Assembly (NCBI GenBank): GCA_015068455.1 | Contig: SVKO01000004.1 | Coordinates: 212,144 to 276,143 of the forward strand | DNA from: Oscillospiraceae bacterium | GTDB taxonomy: Bacteria > Bacillota > Clostridia > Oscillospirales > Oscillospiraceae | Reading direction: 5' to 3' | Length of the DNA stretch: 64,000 bases | Shown here: piece after piece, positions 16,373 through 25,861 of the stretch | Position numbering within the stretch: position 1 is the stretch's first letter | Layout of the letters: every line of letters begins with the position of its first letter | Translations under genes and position numbers: made by a program | The notes under the pieces: generated by a model | The model's database searches: none | The model's input: the letters and a program-made list of their open reading frames with translations, nothing else | What the model was told of the DNA's origin: nothing

Positions 16373-18622
16373 TCATCCCCTCCTTACCGTAATATTGCCG
16401 CACTCGTCCGTGCGGAGGATCTGCGCGCCGGAATCTTCGATGCGCGCGATGGTCTCTTCGGCCGGGTGGCCGTAGGAATTGTTTTTGCCCACGCTGATGA
16501 GCACGGTCTCCGGCGTCGTTTGCGCCAGGAGCGTGTCGCAGGTGGAGCTCTTTGCCCCGTGGTGGCCCGCCACCAAAACTTCAATGTCGGGCAGACGCCG
16601 CCGGCTCAGAAGCAGCCGCTCGGCGCCGGCCGGCATGTCGCCGGTGGCCAGGATATCGAATTCGCCCTGGCTCAGCAGCATTGCCACGGAAGCCTCGTTG
16701 TCCGAACCGTCGGTCACCGGGGCAAACAGCCGGGCTGTGCCGCCCTGGAAGGACAGCTTCACGTCTTGGTTTACATAACTTGTGGCGATCCCATGATCTG
16801 CCGCGCACTTTTCAATGTCGGCGCGGGTCCCGGAATCGTCCGGAATGTCCGGAAGATACAGGAAATCGACGTCGATCCGCTCCAGAAGCTGGCAGACGCC
16901 GCCGGCGTGGTCGCGGTCGTAGTGGCTGAGCACCAGTACGTCCAGCCGGGATGCGCCCCGGGAGAGCAGATAGCGGGCGGCGGTTTCGCCGGCTTTTTCA
17001 TCCCCGGCGCCGCCGCAGTCGTACATGAGGGCCGCGCCGCCGTTGGTGAAGACCAGACATTGGCCCTGGCCCACGTCCAGCATGGTCATCTGCAGGTCCC
17101 GCGATCCGCCGTCGAGCCAGCCCAGCCAAAGGCTCAGGCACAGGCCCAGGGCGCAGGCGCAGGCTGCGGGCAGGACCGCTTTCCTGCCGCCGGGCAGAAA
17201 GCAGCAGGCGAAAACCAGGTAAGAGAAGATCAGCCAGGGGAGAATGAAGGCGTTCTGGGTATAGACCGCCGTGAAGGGAAGACCCGCCATGAGGCCGGCG
17301 ACGCCCAGGATATGGCGCACCAGCAGGGTACACGCGAGCCCGACCAGCTTTGCCGGGGCCAGCCAAACCGCACCCAGCAGACACGCGAGCAGCGAAAGCT
17401 CAAACAGGAGCGACACAGCCCACAGCGCAAGCAGGTTTGCACCCAGAGCCGCCAGACTGACCACGCCGAGGCGGGCCGCCGTCAGCGGCAGGGTGAAAAT
17501 GAGGGCGCCGCAGGTGGCGGCCACGGTGGCGGCGGTGTATTTCGTGATCGGCCGGGCAAAGCGCCGGCGCAGGGCGCGGTGGACGGGCGGCCAATCGGTG
17601 ATTTTGCGGTAGACGGCGCCGGACAGCAGCTGTAAGCCTGCCATGGCGCCGAAGGAGAGCTGGAAGCTCAGGTTTGCCACTGCCCAGGGATTCGGGATCA
17701 GAACGCACAGGGCGGCAAGCCCGAGGCTGGTGGGCGGATCGTTCTCCCGCCGCAGGAGCGGCGCCATCAGCCAGACGATCTGCATGACGCAGGCGCGCAC
17801 CACGGAGGGCACCGCGCCGGTCATCAGGGTAAAAAGAACGACGGTGGGGATGCCGAGCAGGGCGGTGAGCCTGCGCCGGTTGCCCAGCAGCAGGGAGATG
17901 AGACCCAGCAGGATGGAAACGTGCATGCCGGAAATCGCCACGATGTGGGAAATGCCGGACACGGAGAGATCGTTTTTCTCGGCATAGGAAAGACCGCTGC
18001 GGTCGCCGGTCAGCAGAGCTGTGATAAACGGCGCGGCGTCCTCGGGAAAGACCGCCCGGATCTGATCCTTGAGGAGCCTCCGCAGCCGCAGGGGAAGCGT
18101 GCGCAGGGTCTGCCTGCCCTCCTGCACGCACAGCGTGCCGCGGCGGACGCTGCCCACAAGGCTCACGCCGATGGAGCGGTAATAGAGATCGTCGTCTTCC
18201 GGAGCGCGGAGTTTGGCGGTAAAGGTCACTCTGTCCCCCGGGCGGACGGCGGCTTCGTCGGAAAAGTACAAAAGCACCCGCGCCCGGCGGCCTTCGATCA
18301 CGGCGTCGGCATAGACGCTCTGACCGTAGTTCGAGGGCTGGGCGTCGTCCCGGGCGACGGCCTCGGCGGAGATTGTCCGGCCGGAGAAGTCACGGACCGG
18401 CGCGGCGAAGAGCAGATCATAGGCCGAGAACCAGCAAAAGCCCGCAGCCAGGCCCAGCGCCGCCAGGGCGGCGACCGACCAGCCGCGTTTCGCAAGCAGG
18501 AGGATGCCGAACGCCAGCACGCATACGGCTCCCGGGACAAAGCCCCAGGGCGCTTTTATCAGCCAGGCGCAGATCGCCAGCGCGGCGAAGAATCCCAGCG
18601 AGAACCAGCCGAGCTTTCGCAT
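16373..18622 (-). CDS. comEC: DNA internalization competence protein ComEC/Rec2
   Basis: The protein has 749 residues. It has N-terminal membrane segments, an extracytoplasmic OB-like region (VRDFSGRTISAEAVARDDAQPSNYGQ), and the competence domain with many membrane helices starting at FITALLTGDRSGLSYAEKNDLSVSGISHIVAISGMHVSILLG. The C-terminal metallo-beta-lactamase-like domain has DVGQGQC, SHYDRDHAGG and GHHGAKSS. ComEC forms the channel for single-stranded DNA uptake. All domains are complete. It starts 1 nt after mutS2 without a clear ribosome site, so translation is probably coupled. comEA was not seen. Confidence 0.92.
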   Translation of the reverse strand: MRKLGWFSLGFFAALAICAWLIKAPWGFVPGAVCVLAFGILLLAKRGWSVAALAALGLAAGFCWFSAYDLLFAAPVRDFSGRTISAEAVARDDAQPSNYGQSVYADAVIEGRRARVLLYFSDEAAVRPGDRVTFTAKLRAPEDDDLYYRSIGVSLVGSVRRGTLCVQEGRQTLRTLPLRLRRLLKDQIRAVFPEDAAPFITALLTGDRSGLSYAEKNDLSVSGISHIVAISGMHVSILLGLISLLLGNRRRLTALLGIPTVVLFTLMTGAVPSVVRACVMQIVWLMAPLLRRENDPPTSLGLAALCVLIPNPWAVANLSFQLSFGAMAGLQLLSGAVYRKITDWPPVHRALRRRFARPITKYTAATVAATCGALIFTLPLTAARLGVVSLAALGANLLALWAVSLLFELSLLACLLGAVWLAPAKLVGLACTLLVRHILGVAGLMAGLPFTAVYTQNAFILPWLIFSYLVFACCFLPGGRKAVLPAACACALGLCLSLWLGWLDGGSRDLQMTMLDVGQGQCLVFTNGGAALMYDCGGAGDEKAGETAARYLLSRGASRLDVLVLSHYDRDHAGGVCQLLERIDVDFLYLPDIPDDSGTRADIEKCAADHGIATSYVNQDVKLSFQGGTARLFAPVTDGSDNEASVAMLLSQGEFDILATGDMPAGAERLLLSRRRLPDIEVLVAGHHGAKSSTCDTLLAQTTPETVLISVGKNNSYGHPAEETIARIEDSGAQILRTDECGNITVRRG

Positions 18623-18623
18623 T

Positions 18624-20993
18624 TTATTTCAAAGTGGCGATGGTCACGCCGTCCTCGCCCTCGCCGAACACGCCCAGGCGGAATTCCTTGACGTGCTTGT
18701 TACGGCGCAGCTCCTCCTGCACGGCGCGGCGCAGAACGCCCGTGCCCTTGCCGTGGATGATGCGCACGGAGGTGAGGTTGGCCAGCATGGCGTGATCCAG
18801 GAAGCTCTGCAGGGTGCCCACGGCCTCCTGGGCGTCCATGCCCCGCAGATCCACCTCGGGATTGGCGGCCTGATTGCGGAATTCCCGCACGACCTTCTGG
18901 ATGTACTGCTGGGCGGCGGGAGCCTGCTCCAGCAGGTAGACCTCCTCGGGCTTGGCATTCACCTTCATGATGCCGGCCTGGAGGGAATAGCTGCCGTCCT
19001 TGTTGATTTCCAGCACCGTGGCCCGGGTGCCCAGACGGATGAGCTCCACGGTATCGCCCACGCGCACGGCCCTCGTGGGCTTGGGACGCTCCACCTGGGG
19101 CTTGTGCTCTGACAGGGCGTCCTGTGCCTCGTTGAGCTTGCGTCGCAGCTCGCTCTGGCGGACGTTCATGTCGTCCGCGGCGCCCATCTCGCGCATCTGC
19201 TTGCGAAGTTGCCTGAGCTCCTGCTGCACCTCGTCGGCGGCGCGGCGGGCGTCGTCGATGATGTACTGCGCCTCCGCCCGGGCCTTCTGGGCGGCTTTTT
19301 CTTTTTCAAGGCGGATCTGGGTATAGTATTCGTCTGATTTGCGCTTCTGCTGCTCAGTCTCCAGCCGCAGGCGCTCGGCTTCGATGCGGGCGGACTCCAT
19401 CTGCTGGCGCTGCTGCTCCAGAGCATTGAGCACGTCCTCGAAGTTCTGGTCGTTCTCCGAGACCATGTCCTGGGCCTTCTTGATGATGTCCTCGCTGAGG
19501 CCCAGGCGGCGGGAGATGGCGAAGGCGTTGGATTTTCCCGGTACGCCGATGAGCAGACGATAGGTGGGCATGAGGGATTCCACGTCGAATTCGCAGGAGG
19601 CGTTCACCACGCCCGGCGTGCGCATGGCGAAGATCTTGAGTTCGGCATAGTGGGTGGTGGCCGCCACGCGGGCGCCCATGGTGCGGCAGAATTCGATCAG
19701 CGCCACCGCCAGGGCGGCGCCCTCGGCGGGGTCGGTGCCCGCGCCCAGCTCGTCGAAGAGGATCAGGCTTTCGCTGTCGCACTGATCCACGATCTGCACG
19801 ATGTTTTTCATGTGGGCAGAGAAGGTGGACAGGGACTGGGCGATGGACTGCTCGTCGCCGATGTCCGCCAGCACGCGTCGGAAAATGTTGACGCGGCTGC
19901 CGTGGTCGGCGGGGATATGCAGGCCGCACTCGGCCATGAGGGTCAGAAGCCCCAGGGTTTTCAGAGTGACGGTCTTGCCGCCGGTGTTGGGGCCGGTGAT
20001 GACCAGCGTGTCGAAGTCGCTGCCGAGCCGCACGGTGATGGGCACCACGACCTGGGGATCGATCAGCGGATGGCGGGCCCGGATGAACTCCAGGGCGCCG
20101 TCCGCGGCGATCTCCGGCTCGATGGCCTTCTGGGCATAGCTGAGCTGAGCCTTGGCGAAGATGACGTCCAGCTCCACAAGGATCTTATAGTCGTCTTCGA
20201 TGCGGTCCCGGTGGGCGCTGACGTCGGCGGAGAGCTCTCCCAGGATGCGCTCGATCTCGGCCTGCTCGGCCAGAGCCAGCTCCCGCAGGGCATTGTTGGC
20301 GTTGACGGCGCTCATGGGCTCAATGAAGAAGGTACCTCCGCTGGAGGACACGTCGTGCACCAGGCCGGGCACGGCGGACTTGCTCTCTGCCTTGACGGGC
20401 ACCACATAGCGGTCGCCCCGCATGGTGATGATGGGCTCGCGCAGGGCCTTGGCGTAGGCGGGGGAGGAGATGATCTTCTGCAGGGATTCCTTGATTTTCG
20501 CGCCCTGCGCCCGCATTTTGCGCCGGATGGAGGCCAGCTCCGAGCTGGCTGCGTCGGCGATCTCGTCTTCGGAGATGATGGCGGCGGTGATCTTTTCCTC
20601 TAAAAAGCGGTTGGGAATGAGCTGGTTGAACAGGGGATCGAGGACGCAGTCGACATGATCCGTGTCCCCGTAGGATTTCACGGTTCTGGCGCAGCGCAGC
20701 AGCCCCGCCACCCGCAGCAGCTCCGCGGGGGACAGGCTGCCGCCCCGCTCGGCGCGCATAAGCGCATCGGACACGTCCACGGCGCCCCGGAAGCCGGGCA
20801 CGCCCTTGGTCTGCATCAGGCGGCAGGCCGCGGAGGTCTCGGCCAGGGCGCGGCGCACGTCGTCGGCCTCCGTCATGGGCCGCAGGGCGCGGCAGCGCTC
20901 CGCCGCGGCGGGGCAGCCGGCTTTGTCCGCCAGCAGCGCCAGCACCCGGTCCAGCTCCAGCTTGATCAATGATTGTTCGTATAATTCAGACAT
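18624..20993 (-). CDS. mutS2: Endonuclease MutS2
   Basis: The protein has 789 residues. The core MutS ATPase domain has Walker A GPNTGGKTVTLKTLGLL, Walker B SLILFDELGAGTDPAEGAALA and the following ATTHYAELK. A long coiled-coil region (ALEQQRQQMESARIEAERLRLETEQQ...) leads to a C-terminal Smr nuclease domain with VDLRGMDAQEA and HGKGTGVLR. There is no mismatch-recognition domain I, as expected for MutS2. Family members suppress recombination or rescue collided ribosomes in Bacillus. Its ribosome site ggagtaact lies at the end of recO, so the two are closely coupled. Confidence 0.94.
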   Translation of the reverse strand: MSELYEQSLIKLELDRVLALLADKAGCPAAAERCRALRPMTEADDVRRALAETSAACRLMQTKGVPGFRGAVDVSDALMRAERGGSLSPAELLRVAGLLRCARTVKSYGDTDHVDCVLDPLFNQLIPNRFLEEKITAAIISEDEIADAASSELASIRRKMRAQGAKIKESLQKIISSPAYAKALREPIITMRGDRYVVPVKAESKSAVPGLVHDVSSSGGTFFIEPMSAVNANNALRELALAEQAEIERILGELSADVSAHRDRIEDDYKILVELDVIFAKAQLSYAQKAIEPEIAADGALEFIRARHPLIDPQVVVPITVRLGSDFDTLVITGPNTGGKTVTLKTLGLLTLMAECGLHIPADHGSRVNIFRRVLADIGDEQSIAQSLSTFSAHMKNIVQIVDQCDSESLILFDELGAGTDPAEGAALAVALIEFCRTMGARVAATTHYAELKIFAMRTPGVVNASCEFDVESLMPTYRLLIGVPGKSNAFAISRRLGLSEDIIKKAQDMVSENDQNFEDVLNALEQQRQQMESARIEAERLRLETEQQKRKSDEYYTQIRLEKEKAAQKARAEAQYIIDDARRAADEVQQELRQLRKQMREMGAADDMNVRQSELRRKLNEAQDALSEHKPQVERPKPTRAVRVGDTVELIRLGTRATVLEINKDGSYSLQAGIMKVNAKPEEVYLLEQAPAAQQYIQKVVREFRNQAANPEVDLRGMDAQEAVGTLQSFLDHAMLANLTSVRIIHGKGTGVLRRAVQEELRRNKHVKEFRLGVFGEGEDGVTIATLK

Positions 20994-20995
20994 AG

Positions 20996-21748
20996 TTACT
21001 CCGTTTTGATCTGTAAGGATTTATAAAAATCGAGGGCGGAGAAGCTCCGCTCGAACTGGGTCATGAGATAGCTCTCCGTGAGGGCGCTGAGTTTTGCCAG
21101 ATTTTCCTCGCCCAGCCGGAAGGAGAACAGCCGGTTTGCCGGGCATTCCACGATGTAGCGCATGGCGCTGCGCATCCCGGGTTCCAGAGGCAGGCGCAGC
21201 CCGTCAGGCAGAGTCTGCTGACATCCGGCGCATACGCAGCAGCCCTCAGCCAGGTGGAACCGGTCCGGCTCCTCCGCGCCGCACACGCCGCAGCGATCCA
21301 CCATGGGCGTATAGCCCGCCAGGCAGGCCAGACGCAATTCAAAGGCGGCCTTCACCAGGGCCTGGGGTTTTTGCAGCTTGCCCAGGGCATACATGGCGTT
21401 GAGACACAGGGACAGAAGCTCCGGATTGGGGTCGTCCTCCTGGGCTACCACCTCCGCCGCCTGGGCAAAATAGGCGGCCAGGGATACGAGCTCCACATCC
21501 CGGCGCAGCTCGGTGAACATTTCGATGGGCACGGCCTCATCGACGGTATAGACGCCGCGATTTTCGAACACGGTAAATTCACTGTAGCACAAAAGCTGGC
21601 AGCTCCCGGCAAGACGGCTGCGGCGGCTGCGCACGCCCCGGGCGCGGAAGGTCATCTTGCCATGCTCCCGGGTGAGGACGTTCAGGATCCGGTCGGTTTC
21701 CTTCCAGTCCGTCTGCCGCAGGATCAGGCCCTCGGTTTTCAGATACAT
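20996..21748 (-). CDS. recO: DNA repair protein RecO
   Basis: The protein has 250 residues from the ATG at 21748, which has ggagaacct in front; an upstream in-frame start would add 17 residues that do not fit the family. The N-terminal OB fold reads MYLKTEGLILRQTDWKETDRILNVLTREHGKMTFRARGVRS. The C-terminal helical domain contains a zinc site with two C-x2-C pairs (CGVCG and CVCAGC). RecO loads RecA onto SSB-coated DNA with RecR. It is preceded by the tiny yqzL gene and era, the usual Firmicutes arrangement. Confidence 0.92.
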   Translation of the reverse strand: MYLKTEGLILRQTDWKETDRILNVLTREHGKMTFRARGVRSRRSRLAGSCQLLCYSEFTVFENRGVYTVDEAVPIEMFTELRRDVELVSLAAYFAQAAEVVAQEDDPNPELLSLCLNAMYALGKLQKPQALVKAAFELRLACLAGYTPMVDRCGVCGAEEPDRFHLAEGCCVCAGCQQTLPDGLRLPLEPGMRSAMRYIVECPANRLFSFRLGEENLAKLSALTESYLMTQFERSFSALDFYKSLQIKTE

Positions 21749-21779
21749 AGGTTCTCCGGTTGATATGATATGTAGCGGC

Positions 21780-21881
21780 TCAGTGAACTGAGCCGCCATG
21801 TTTCTGCGCGCTGCGGTACATGAGATAGGCCTCCGGCGCGCCGGTTTCCAAAAACAGTGACCAGTAAAGCTTTTCGTCCAT
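21780..21881 (-). CDS. yqzL: YqzL family small protein
   Basis: A 33-codon gene (reading MDEKLYWSLFLETGAPEAYL then MYRSAQKHGGSVH) lies between era and recO, with a strong gggagg ribosome site before the ATG. Position, size and the pattern D-x-x-W-x-x-F-x-x-T-G-x-x-x-x-Y-L match the YqzL family, which occupies this place in many Firmicutes. Its function is unknown; it may be translated together with era and recO. Confidence 0.8.
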   Translation of the reverse strand: MDEKLYWSLFLETGAPEAYLMYRSAQKHGGSVH

Positions 21882-21932
21882 GGCAGCCTCCCGCAGATAG
21901 GTTTCCCGAACGGACGGGGGCCATGCTGAGAA

Positions 21933-22820
21933 TTATTGGTCGTAGCCGAAATTGCGGATCATGCGGGCGTTGTCCCGCCAGTTTTCGCGCACCTTCACCC
22001 ATGTCTGCAAAAACACCTTCGAGCCGAAGAAGCGCTCGCAGTCCACCCGGGCCATGGTGCTGATTTTTTTGAGCATCTCGCCGTGCTTGCCGATGATGAT
22101 GCCCTTGTGGCTGGCCTTCTCGCAATAGATGGTGGCATCCACCTCGAGGACGCCGTCCTCGCGCTCGGAAAACCGTTCGATCTCCACGGCGGTGCCGTGG
22201 GGCACCTCGCGCTCCAGGCACCACAGGAGCTTTTCCCGCAGGATCTCCGCGGCGATCTGGCGCTCGGGCTGGTCAGTGATCATGTCGTCGGGGAAGAGGT
22301 GGGGCCCATCCACGGCGAACTCGGCGCACTCGTCGAGCAGCACGTCCAGTCCTTCGCGGTTTTTTGCGCTGATGGGCACGATGGCGCTGAAATCATACAG
22401 GGCGCTGTAGACGGCAATGACCTCCAGAAGGGCTTCCTTCTCCACCGTGTCGATTTTGTTGATGACCAGGATGGCGGGGATATCCGCCGCCTTGAGCTGC
22501 TCGATCAGACCCAGCTCCTGGGGGCCGGGGTTGGCGATGGGCTCCACCAGCAACATGACCGCGTCCACATCCGCAACGCTCTCTTTGACCACGTCCACCA
22601 TGTAGCTGCCCAGGCGGGTGCGGGGCTTGTGGAAGCCGGGGGTGTCGAGAAATACGAACTGCGTTTCGTCGCGGTTCACGATGCCGTAGATGCGGCTGCG
22701 GGTGGTCTGGGGCTTGTGGGATACGATGGCGATCTTCTCGCCGACCAGGGCGTTGATGAGGGTGGATTTGCCCACGTTGGGCCGGCCGGCAATGGTGATC
22801 ATGGCGGTTTTTTCGTTCAT
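21933..22820 (-). CDS. era: GTPase Era
   Basis: The protein has 295 residues. All G motifs are present: GRPNVGKST (G1), the effector loop PQTTRSRI (G2), DTPGFHKP (G3) and NKID (G4). The C-terminal KH domain contains YCEKASHKGIIIGKHGEMLKKISTMARVDCERFFGSKVFLQTWVKV. Era binds the 3' end of 16S rRNA and aids 30S assembly. A gagg site precedes the ATG; ybeY ends 13 bp upstream. Confidence 0.96.
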   Translation of the reverse strand: MNEKTAMITIAGRPNVGKSTLINALVGEKIAIVSHKPQTTRSRIYGIVNRDETQFVFLDTPGFHKPRTRLGSYMVDVVKESVADVDAVMLLVEPIANPGPQELGLIEQLKAADIPAILVINKIDTVEKEALLEVIAVYSALYDFSAIVPISAKNREGLDVLLDECAEFAVDGPHLFPDDMITDQPERQIAAEILREKLLWCLEREVPHGTAVEIERFSEREDGVLEVDATIYCEKASHKGIIIGKHGEMLKKISTMARVDCERFFGSKVFLQTWVKVRENWRDNARMIRNFGYDQ

Positions 22821-22832
22821 TTTTTATCCTCT

Positions 22833-23327
22833 TTATCTTGAAAGGTCGATTTTTTGCAGTATTTCCTCTTCCCGCTGGCGCATCTGGGCCTTCATGGGGC
22901 CTTCGTCGAGATGGTCATAGCCCAGCAGGTGCAGCACGGAGTGGACGGTGAGGTAGCCGATCTCCCGCTTGAGGCCGTGGCCGTATTCCCTGGCCTGGGC
23001 TTTCGCGTGCTCCAGGGAGATGGCCATGTCGCCCAGGGGCAGCAGGCCCGTCTGGGGATCGAGATAGCCGCTCAGATCCGCCGGCAGCCGGCCGGGGGTG
23101 AAGTCGAACATGGGGAACGACAGCACGTCCGTGGCGGCGTCGATCCCGCGGGCGGCCAGATTGATGGCCCGGATGCCCTTGTCGTCGGTGACGAGCACGT
23201 TGATCTCGCAGTCTGCCGGAACGCCCTGGGCCTCCAGGGCGGCGCGGATGCACTTGCGCAGATGCAGATTCAGCCCGACGGAGTTCAGCCGCCGCTGATC
23301 AAAGGAGACGACGATATGATGATTCAT
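22833..23327 (-). CDS. ybeY: Endoribonuclease YbeY
   Basis: The protein has 164 residues. The zinc site HSVLHLLGYDH (H-x3-H-x5-H) and the preceding DVLSFPM and LGDMAIS segments are diagnostic. YbeY takes part in rRNA maturation and ribosome quality control. Its ATG overlaps the phoH stop by 4 bp (ATGA), so translation is coupled. Confidence 0.95.
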   Translation of the reverse strand: MNHHIVVSFDQRRLNSVGLNLHLRKCIRAALEAQGVPADCEINVLVTDDKGIRAINLAARGIDAATDVLSFPMFDFTPGRLPADLSGYLDPQTGLLPLGDMAISLEHAKAQAREYGHGLKREIGYLTVHSVLHLLGYDHLDEGPMKAQMRQREEEILQKIDLSR

Positions 23328-24322
23328 GGCTTCGTCCTCCGGAAGGTCTTACCCGGGGCCTTCGGGCCCTCGTGGCGTTTTTCATAGCTGTCGTAGGCGG
23401 CCACGATCCGCTGCACCAGGGCGTGACGCACCACGTCCGCGGCGCTCAGCCGGCAGATGGCGATGTCCTCCACGTTTTCCAGCACCCGGATGGCGTCCTT
23501 GAGGCCGGAGGTCTTGTCGGCGGGCAGATCGATCTGGGTGATGTCGCCGGTGATGACGATCTTCGAGCCGAAGCCCAGACGGGTGAGGAACATCTTCATC
23601 TGCTCCCGGGTGGTGTTCTGCGCTTCGTCGAGGATGATGAAGCTGCTGTCCAGGGTCCGGCCGCGCATGTAGGCCAGAGGCGCGACCTCGATGGAGCCCC
23701 GTTCGAGGTATTTCTGATAGGTTTCGGCGCCCAGCATGTCGAACAGGGCGTCGTACAGCGGCCGAAGATAGGGATCGACCTTGTCCTGCAGGTCGCCGGG
23801 CAGGAAGCCCAGGCGCTCGCCGGCCTCCACCGCGGGACGGGTGAGGATGATGCGGTCCACCTCCCGGCTGCGGAAGGCGGCCACCGCCGCCGCCACGGCC
23901 AGGTAGGTCTTGCCGGTGCCGGCGGGGCCCACGCCGATGGTGACGGTGTTTTTCAAAATGGCCTTCATGTATTTCTGCTGGCCGACGGTCTTGGCCTTGA
24001 TGGGCTTGCCCTTGGCGGTGATGCACACCACGTCCCGGGACATCTCCTGCACCTGGTCGTCGTTGCCTTCGCTGACCAGGGTGATGAGATAGCGCACCTT
24101 CTGCTCGTCAATGGTCTCGCCCTTGGCGGCCAGCTGCATCAGCGCCTGGACGGTGCGGGCGGCCTTGTCGGTGCTTTCTTCATCGCCGGAGATCTTCAGC
24201 TCCACACCGCGATTGGCGATATGTACGCCGAAGGCCTGCTCGATGCGCAGAATGTTTTCGTCGAACGAACCGAACACGTCAATGAGCTGTTCTATCCGTT
24301 CCGCGTTGATCAGTCTGTCCAT
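23324..24322 (-). CDS. phoH: PhoH family ATPase
   Basis: The protein has 332 residues from the ATG at 24322, which has GGAG at 9 nt; the gene begins inside the end of yqfD (44 bp overlap). The N-terminus is KH-like, and the ATPase core has GPAGTGKTYLAVA, FIILDEAQNTTREQMKMFLTRLGFGSKIVITGD and the arginine-rich end of the family. PhoH proteins are predicted RNA-linked ATPases. The gene sits with ybeY, as in most bacteria, which supports a shared role in RNA metabolism. Confidence 0.92.
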   Translation of the reverse strand: MDRLINAERIEQLIDVFGSFDENILRIEQAFGVHIANRGVELKISGDEESTDKAARTVQALMQLAAKGETIDEQKVRYLITLVSEGNDDQVQEMSRDVVCITAKGKPIKAKTVGQQKYMKAILKNTVTIGVGPAGTGKTYLAVAAAVAAFRSREVDRIILTRPAVEAGERLGFLPGDLQDKVDPYLRPLYDALFDMLGAETYQKYLERGSIEVAPLAYMRGRTLDSSFIILDEAQNTTREQMKMFLTRLGFGSKIVITGDITQIDLPADKTSGLKDAIRVLENVEDIAICRLSAADVVRHALVQRIVAAYDSYEKRHEGPKAPGKTFRRTKP

Positions 24323-25505
24323 ATTGTTCCAGCTCCAGTATGGGTATTTCGGCACTGCGGGCGATCATCTCGCGGCAGTGCGCGGTTTTTGTGAGGCAGT
24401 AAGCGCCGGCCTCGGTGACCAGGGCGGTTTCCGCCGAGGTGACGCTTCCGGCCACCGACGCATCGTCCAGCAGGCGGTCGGCGCATTTTTCCAGCATGGC
24501 CGCCGCTTCGCCATCGGAGAGCGGGACGGGGTGGACGGAAGCATGGCGAAAGGTTTCGATACACACACCCAGGGGGATCTCTATATCCCCGGGCAGACGC
24601 ATAGTTCCTCTGTTTATCATTTTAACACAACCGTCCATCATAATTCCACTGTTTCCGAAGATTTTTATTCTTTTTCTTCCGACACGCAGCCAAAGGCAGA
24701 AGCCCGCCCGTTCCTCCGGCGTGTATGCCAGTCGGGCGTCGGGGGTTTTGATGCGGATTTCCCGCCGGGTGTCGGCATAGACCTCGCCCAGAGCGCGGGT
24801 GGTGACGCGCAGCCGCTCCAGATCCACAACGCCGGAGATCAGCACCTGACCCTTCCGGACGGCGTCGCCGGGAGCGCAGACGGCCTGGCCGTTCAGCGCC
24901 TCCACTTTCGTGACCACGCCGTCGGTACAGGCAACCATATGGGCGGCGCCGGTGCGCTCCAGGGGCGGCTCAGCCCGGTCCCGTTCCGCCACCTGGACCG
25001 CGGCGCGCATTCCCGACCAGTTGACGCCCACCCAGCGCAGCTCGGGGATCAGATGCAGCATGCCGTTGCGGAGCTCTTCAGAACGGAGCGACGGGCCCCA
25101 GGCGCCGAAGCGTACCCCCAGGTTGTCCAAAGCCCGGCGCACGCGGACTTCGCTGACGGTCTCGCAGCCTCGGATCGTCACCTGTGCGATCATATTCGAC
25201 AATAAAATGCTCAGGATCAGCGCGGCGGGCAGGCCGATCATCAGGGCCCAGCGCTTTTTGAGCCGGGACAGATCCTGACGGAGGCTGCGAAGGGCGGTCA
25301 TTTCCGGTTCGCACTGGCAGCGCCGGATGACGTCGCCGGCGAAGTCCGCGTCCGACCGGCGGAGCCGCAGCAGAAGGGTGAACTCGTCCGGCCTGCGCAC
25401 GGACCAGAAGGGGATCTTTGCCGCCAGCAGCGCGTCCAGGCAGCGCTCGGGCTCGCAGCCCCGCAACCGCATCCGGCAAACATTCCGGAAGTAATCGCGC
25501 ATCAT
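24279..25505 (-). CDS. yqfD: Sporulation protein YqfD
   Basis: The protein has 408 residues. A cytoplasmic N-terminal part is followed by one membrane helix (WALMIGLPAALILSILLSN), then a large extracytoplasmic region with the family pattern (GCETVSEVRVRRALDNLGVRFGAWG, DGVVTKVEALNGQAVCAPGDAVRKGQVLISGVVD, GEVYADTRREIRI). YqfD is made in the mother cell during sporulation in Bacillus and is needed for engulfment-stage events. Its ATG overlaps the yqfC stop by 4 bp. Two adjacent ATG codons (25505 and 25502) are possible starts. Confidence 0.9.
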   Translation of the reverse strand: MMRDYFRNVCRMRLRGCEPERCLDALLAAKIPFWSVRRPDEFTLLLRLRRSDADFAGDVIRRCQCEPEMTALRSLRQDLSRLKKRWALMIGLPAALILSILLSNMIAQVTIRGCETVSEVRVRRALDNLGVRFGAWGPSLRSEELRNGMLHLIPELRWVGVNWSGMRAAVQVAERDRAEPPLERTGAAHMVACTDGVVTKVEALNGQAVCAPGDAVRKGQVLISGVVDLERLRVTTRALGEVYADTRREIRIKTPDARLAYTPEERAGFCLWLRVGRKRIKIFGNSGIMMDGCVKMINRGTMRLPGDIEIPLGVCIETFRHASVHPVPLSDGEAAAMLEKCADRLLDDASVAGSVTSAETALVTEAGAYCLTKTAHCREMIARSAEIPILELEQYGQTDQRGTDRTAH

Positions 25506-25783
25506 TCCAAGGCCTCCAGCGTCACGCCCCGGAGTTTGCCGCGGATGACCATGCAGCCCGCATTCAGCATGGCGATCCGCAGGCCCTGCCCGTCCACACA
25601 GACGCAGGCGCGGGCCGTGCGCACCTCGATGCGCTCTGGCTCGCAGCGCCGGATGCCGCGATGGCCCTCCACGGTGAGCTGGCGGTCGCCGCTGAGCAGC
25701 ACCTGGGGCTCGCGAACCACGGCCTGGCCCGGCAGTTCCAGCCGCTCGGAGAGCCGGGAGAGCAGTTTTTCTGGTTTGAACAT
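25502..25783 (-). CDS. yqfC: Sporulation protein YqfC
   Basis: The protein has 93 residues, starting at the ATG at 25783 behind ggaggtggcaac. The sequence (LLSRLSERLELPGQAVVREPQVLLSGDRQLTVEGHRGI) matches the YqfC/YabP-like sporulation family, and the gene is directly followed by yqfD with a 4-bp overlap, the conserved pairing. It is the first gene of the long leftward run. The reading frame stays open far upstream, but the start fits the ribosome site and the family length. Confidence 0.88.
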   Translation of the reverse strand: MFKPEKLLSRLSERLELPGQAVVREPQVLLSGDRQLTVEGHRGIRRCEPERIEVRTARACVCVDGQGLRIAMLNAGCMVIRGKLRGVTLEALE

Positions 25784-25814
25784 GTTGCCACCTCCGGTGA
25801 ATCCTATGCGCCGG

Positions 25815-25843
25815 GGCATGATTTTTGCATCAAAGCATACCAT
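25815..25843 (+). promoter_or_regulatory. Possible sigma-E-type promoter of ylbJ
   Basis: GGCATGAT and CATACCAT are 13 bp apart, close to the sigma-E pattern (GtCATATT, 12-14 bp, CATACAnT). ylbJ belongs to the sigma-E regulon in Bacillus. The predicted start would fall almost on the ribosome site, so this is weak. Confidence 0.3.
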
Positions 25844-25861
25844 GGCAGGGGAGGTGAAGGG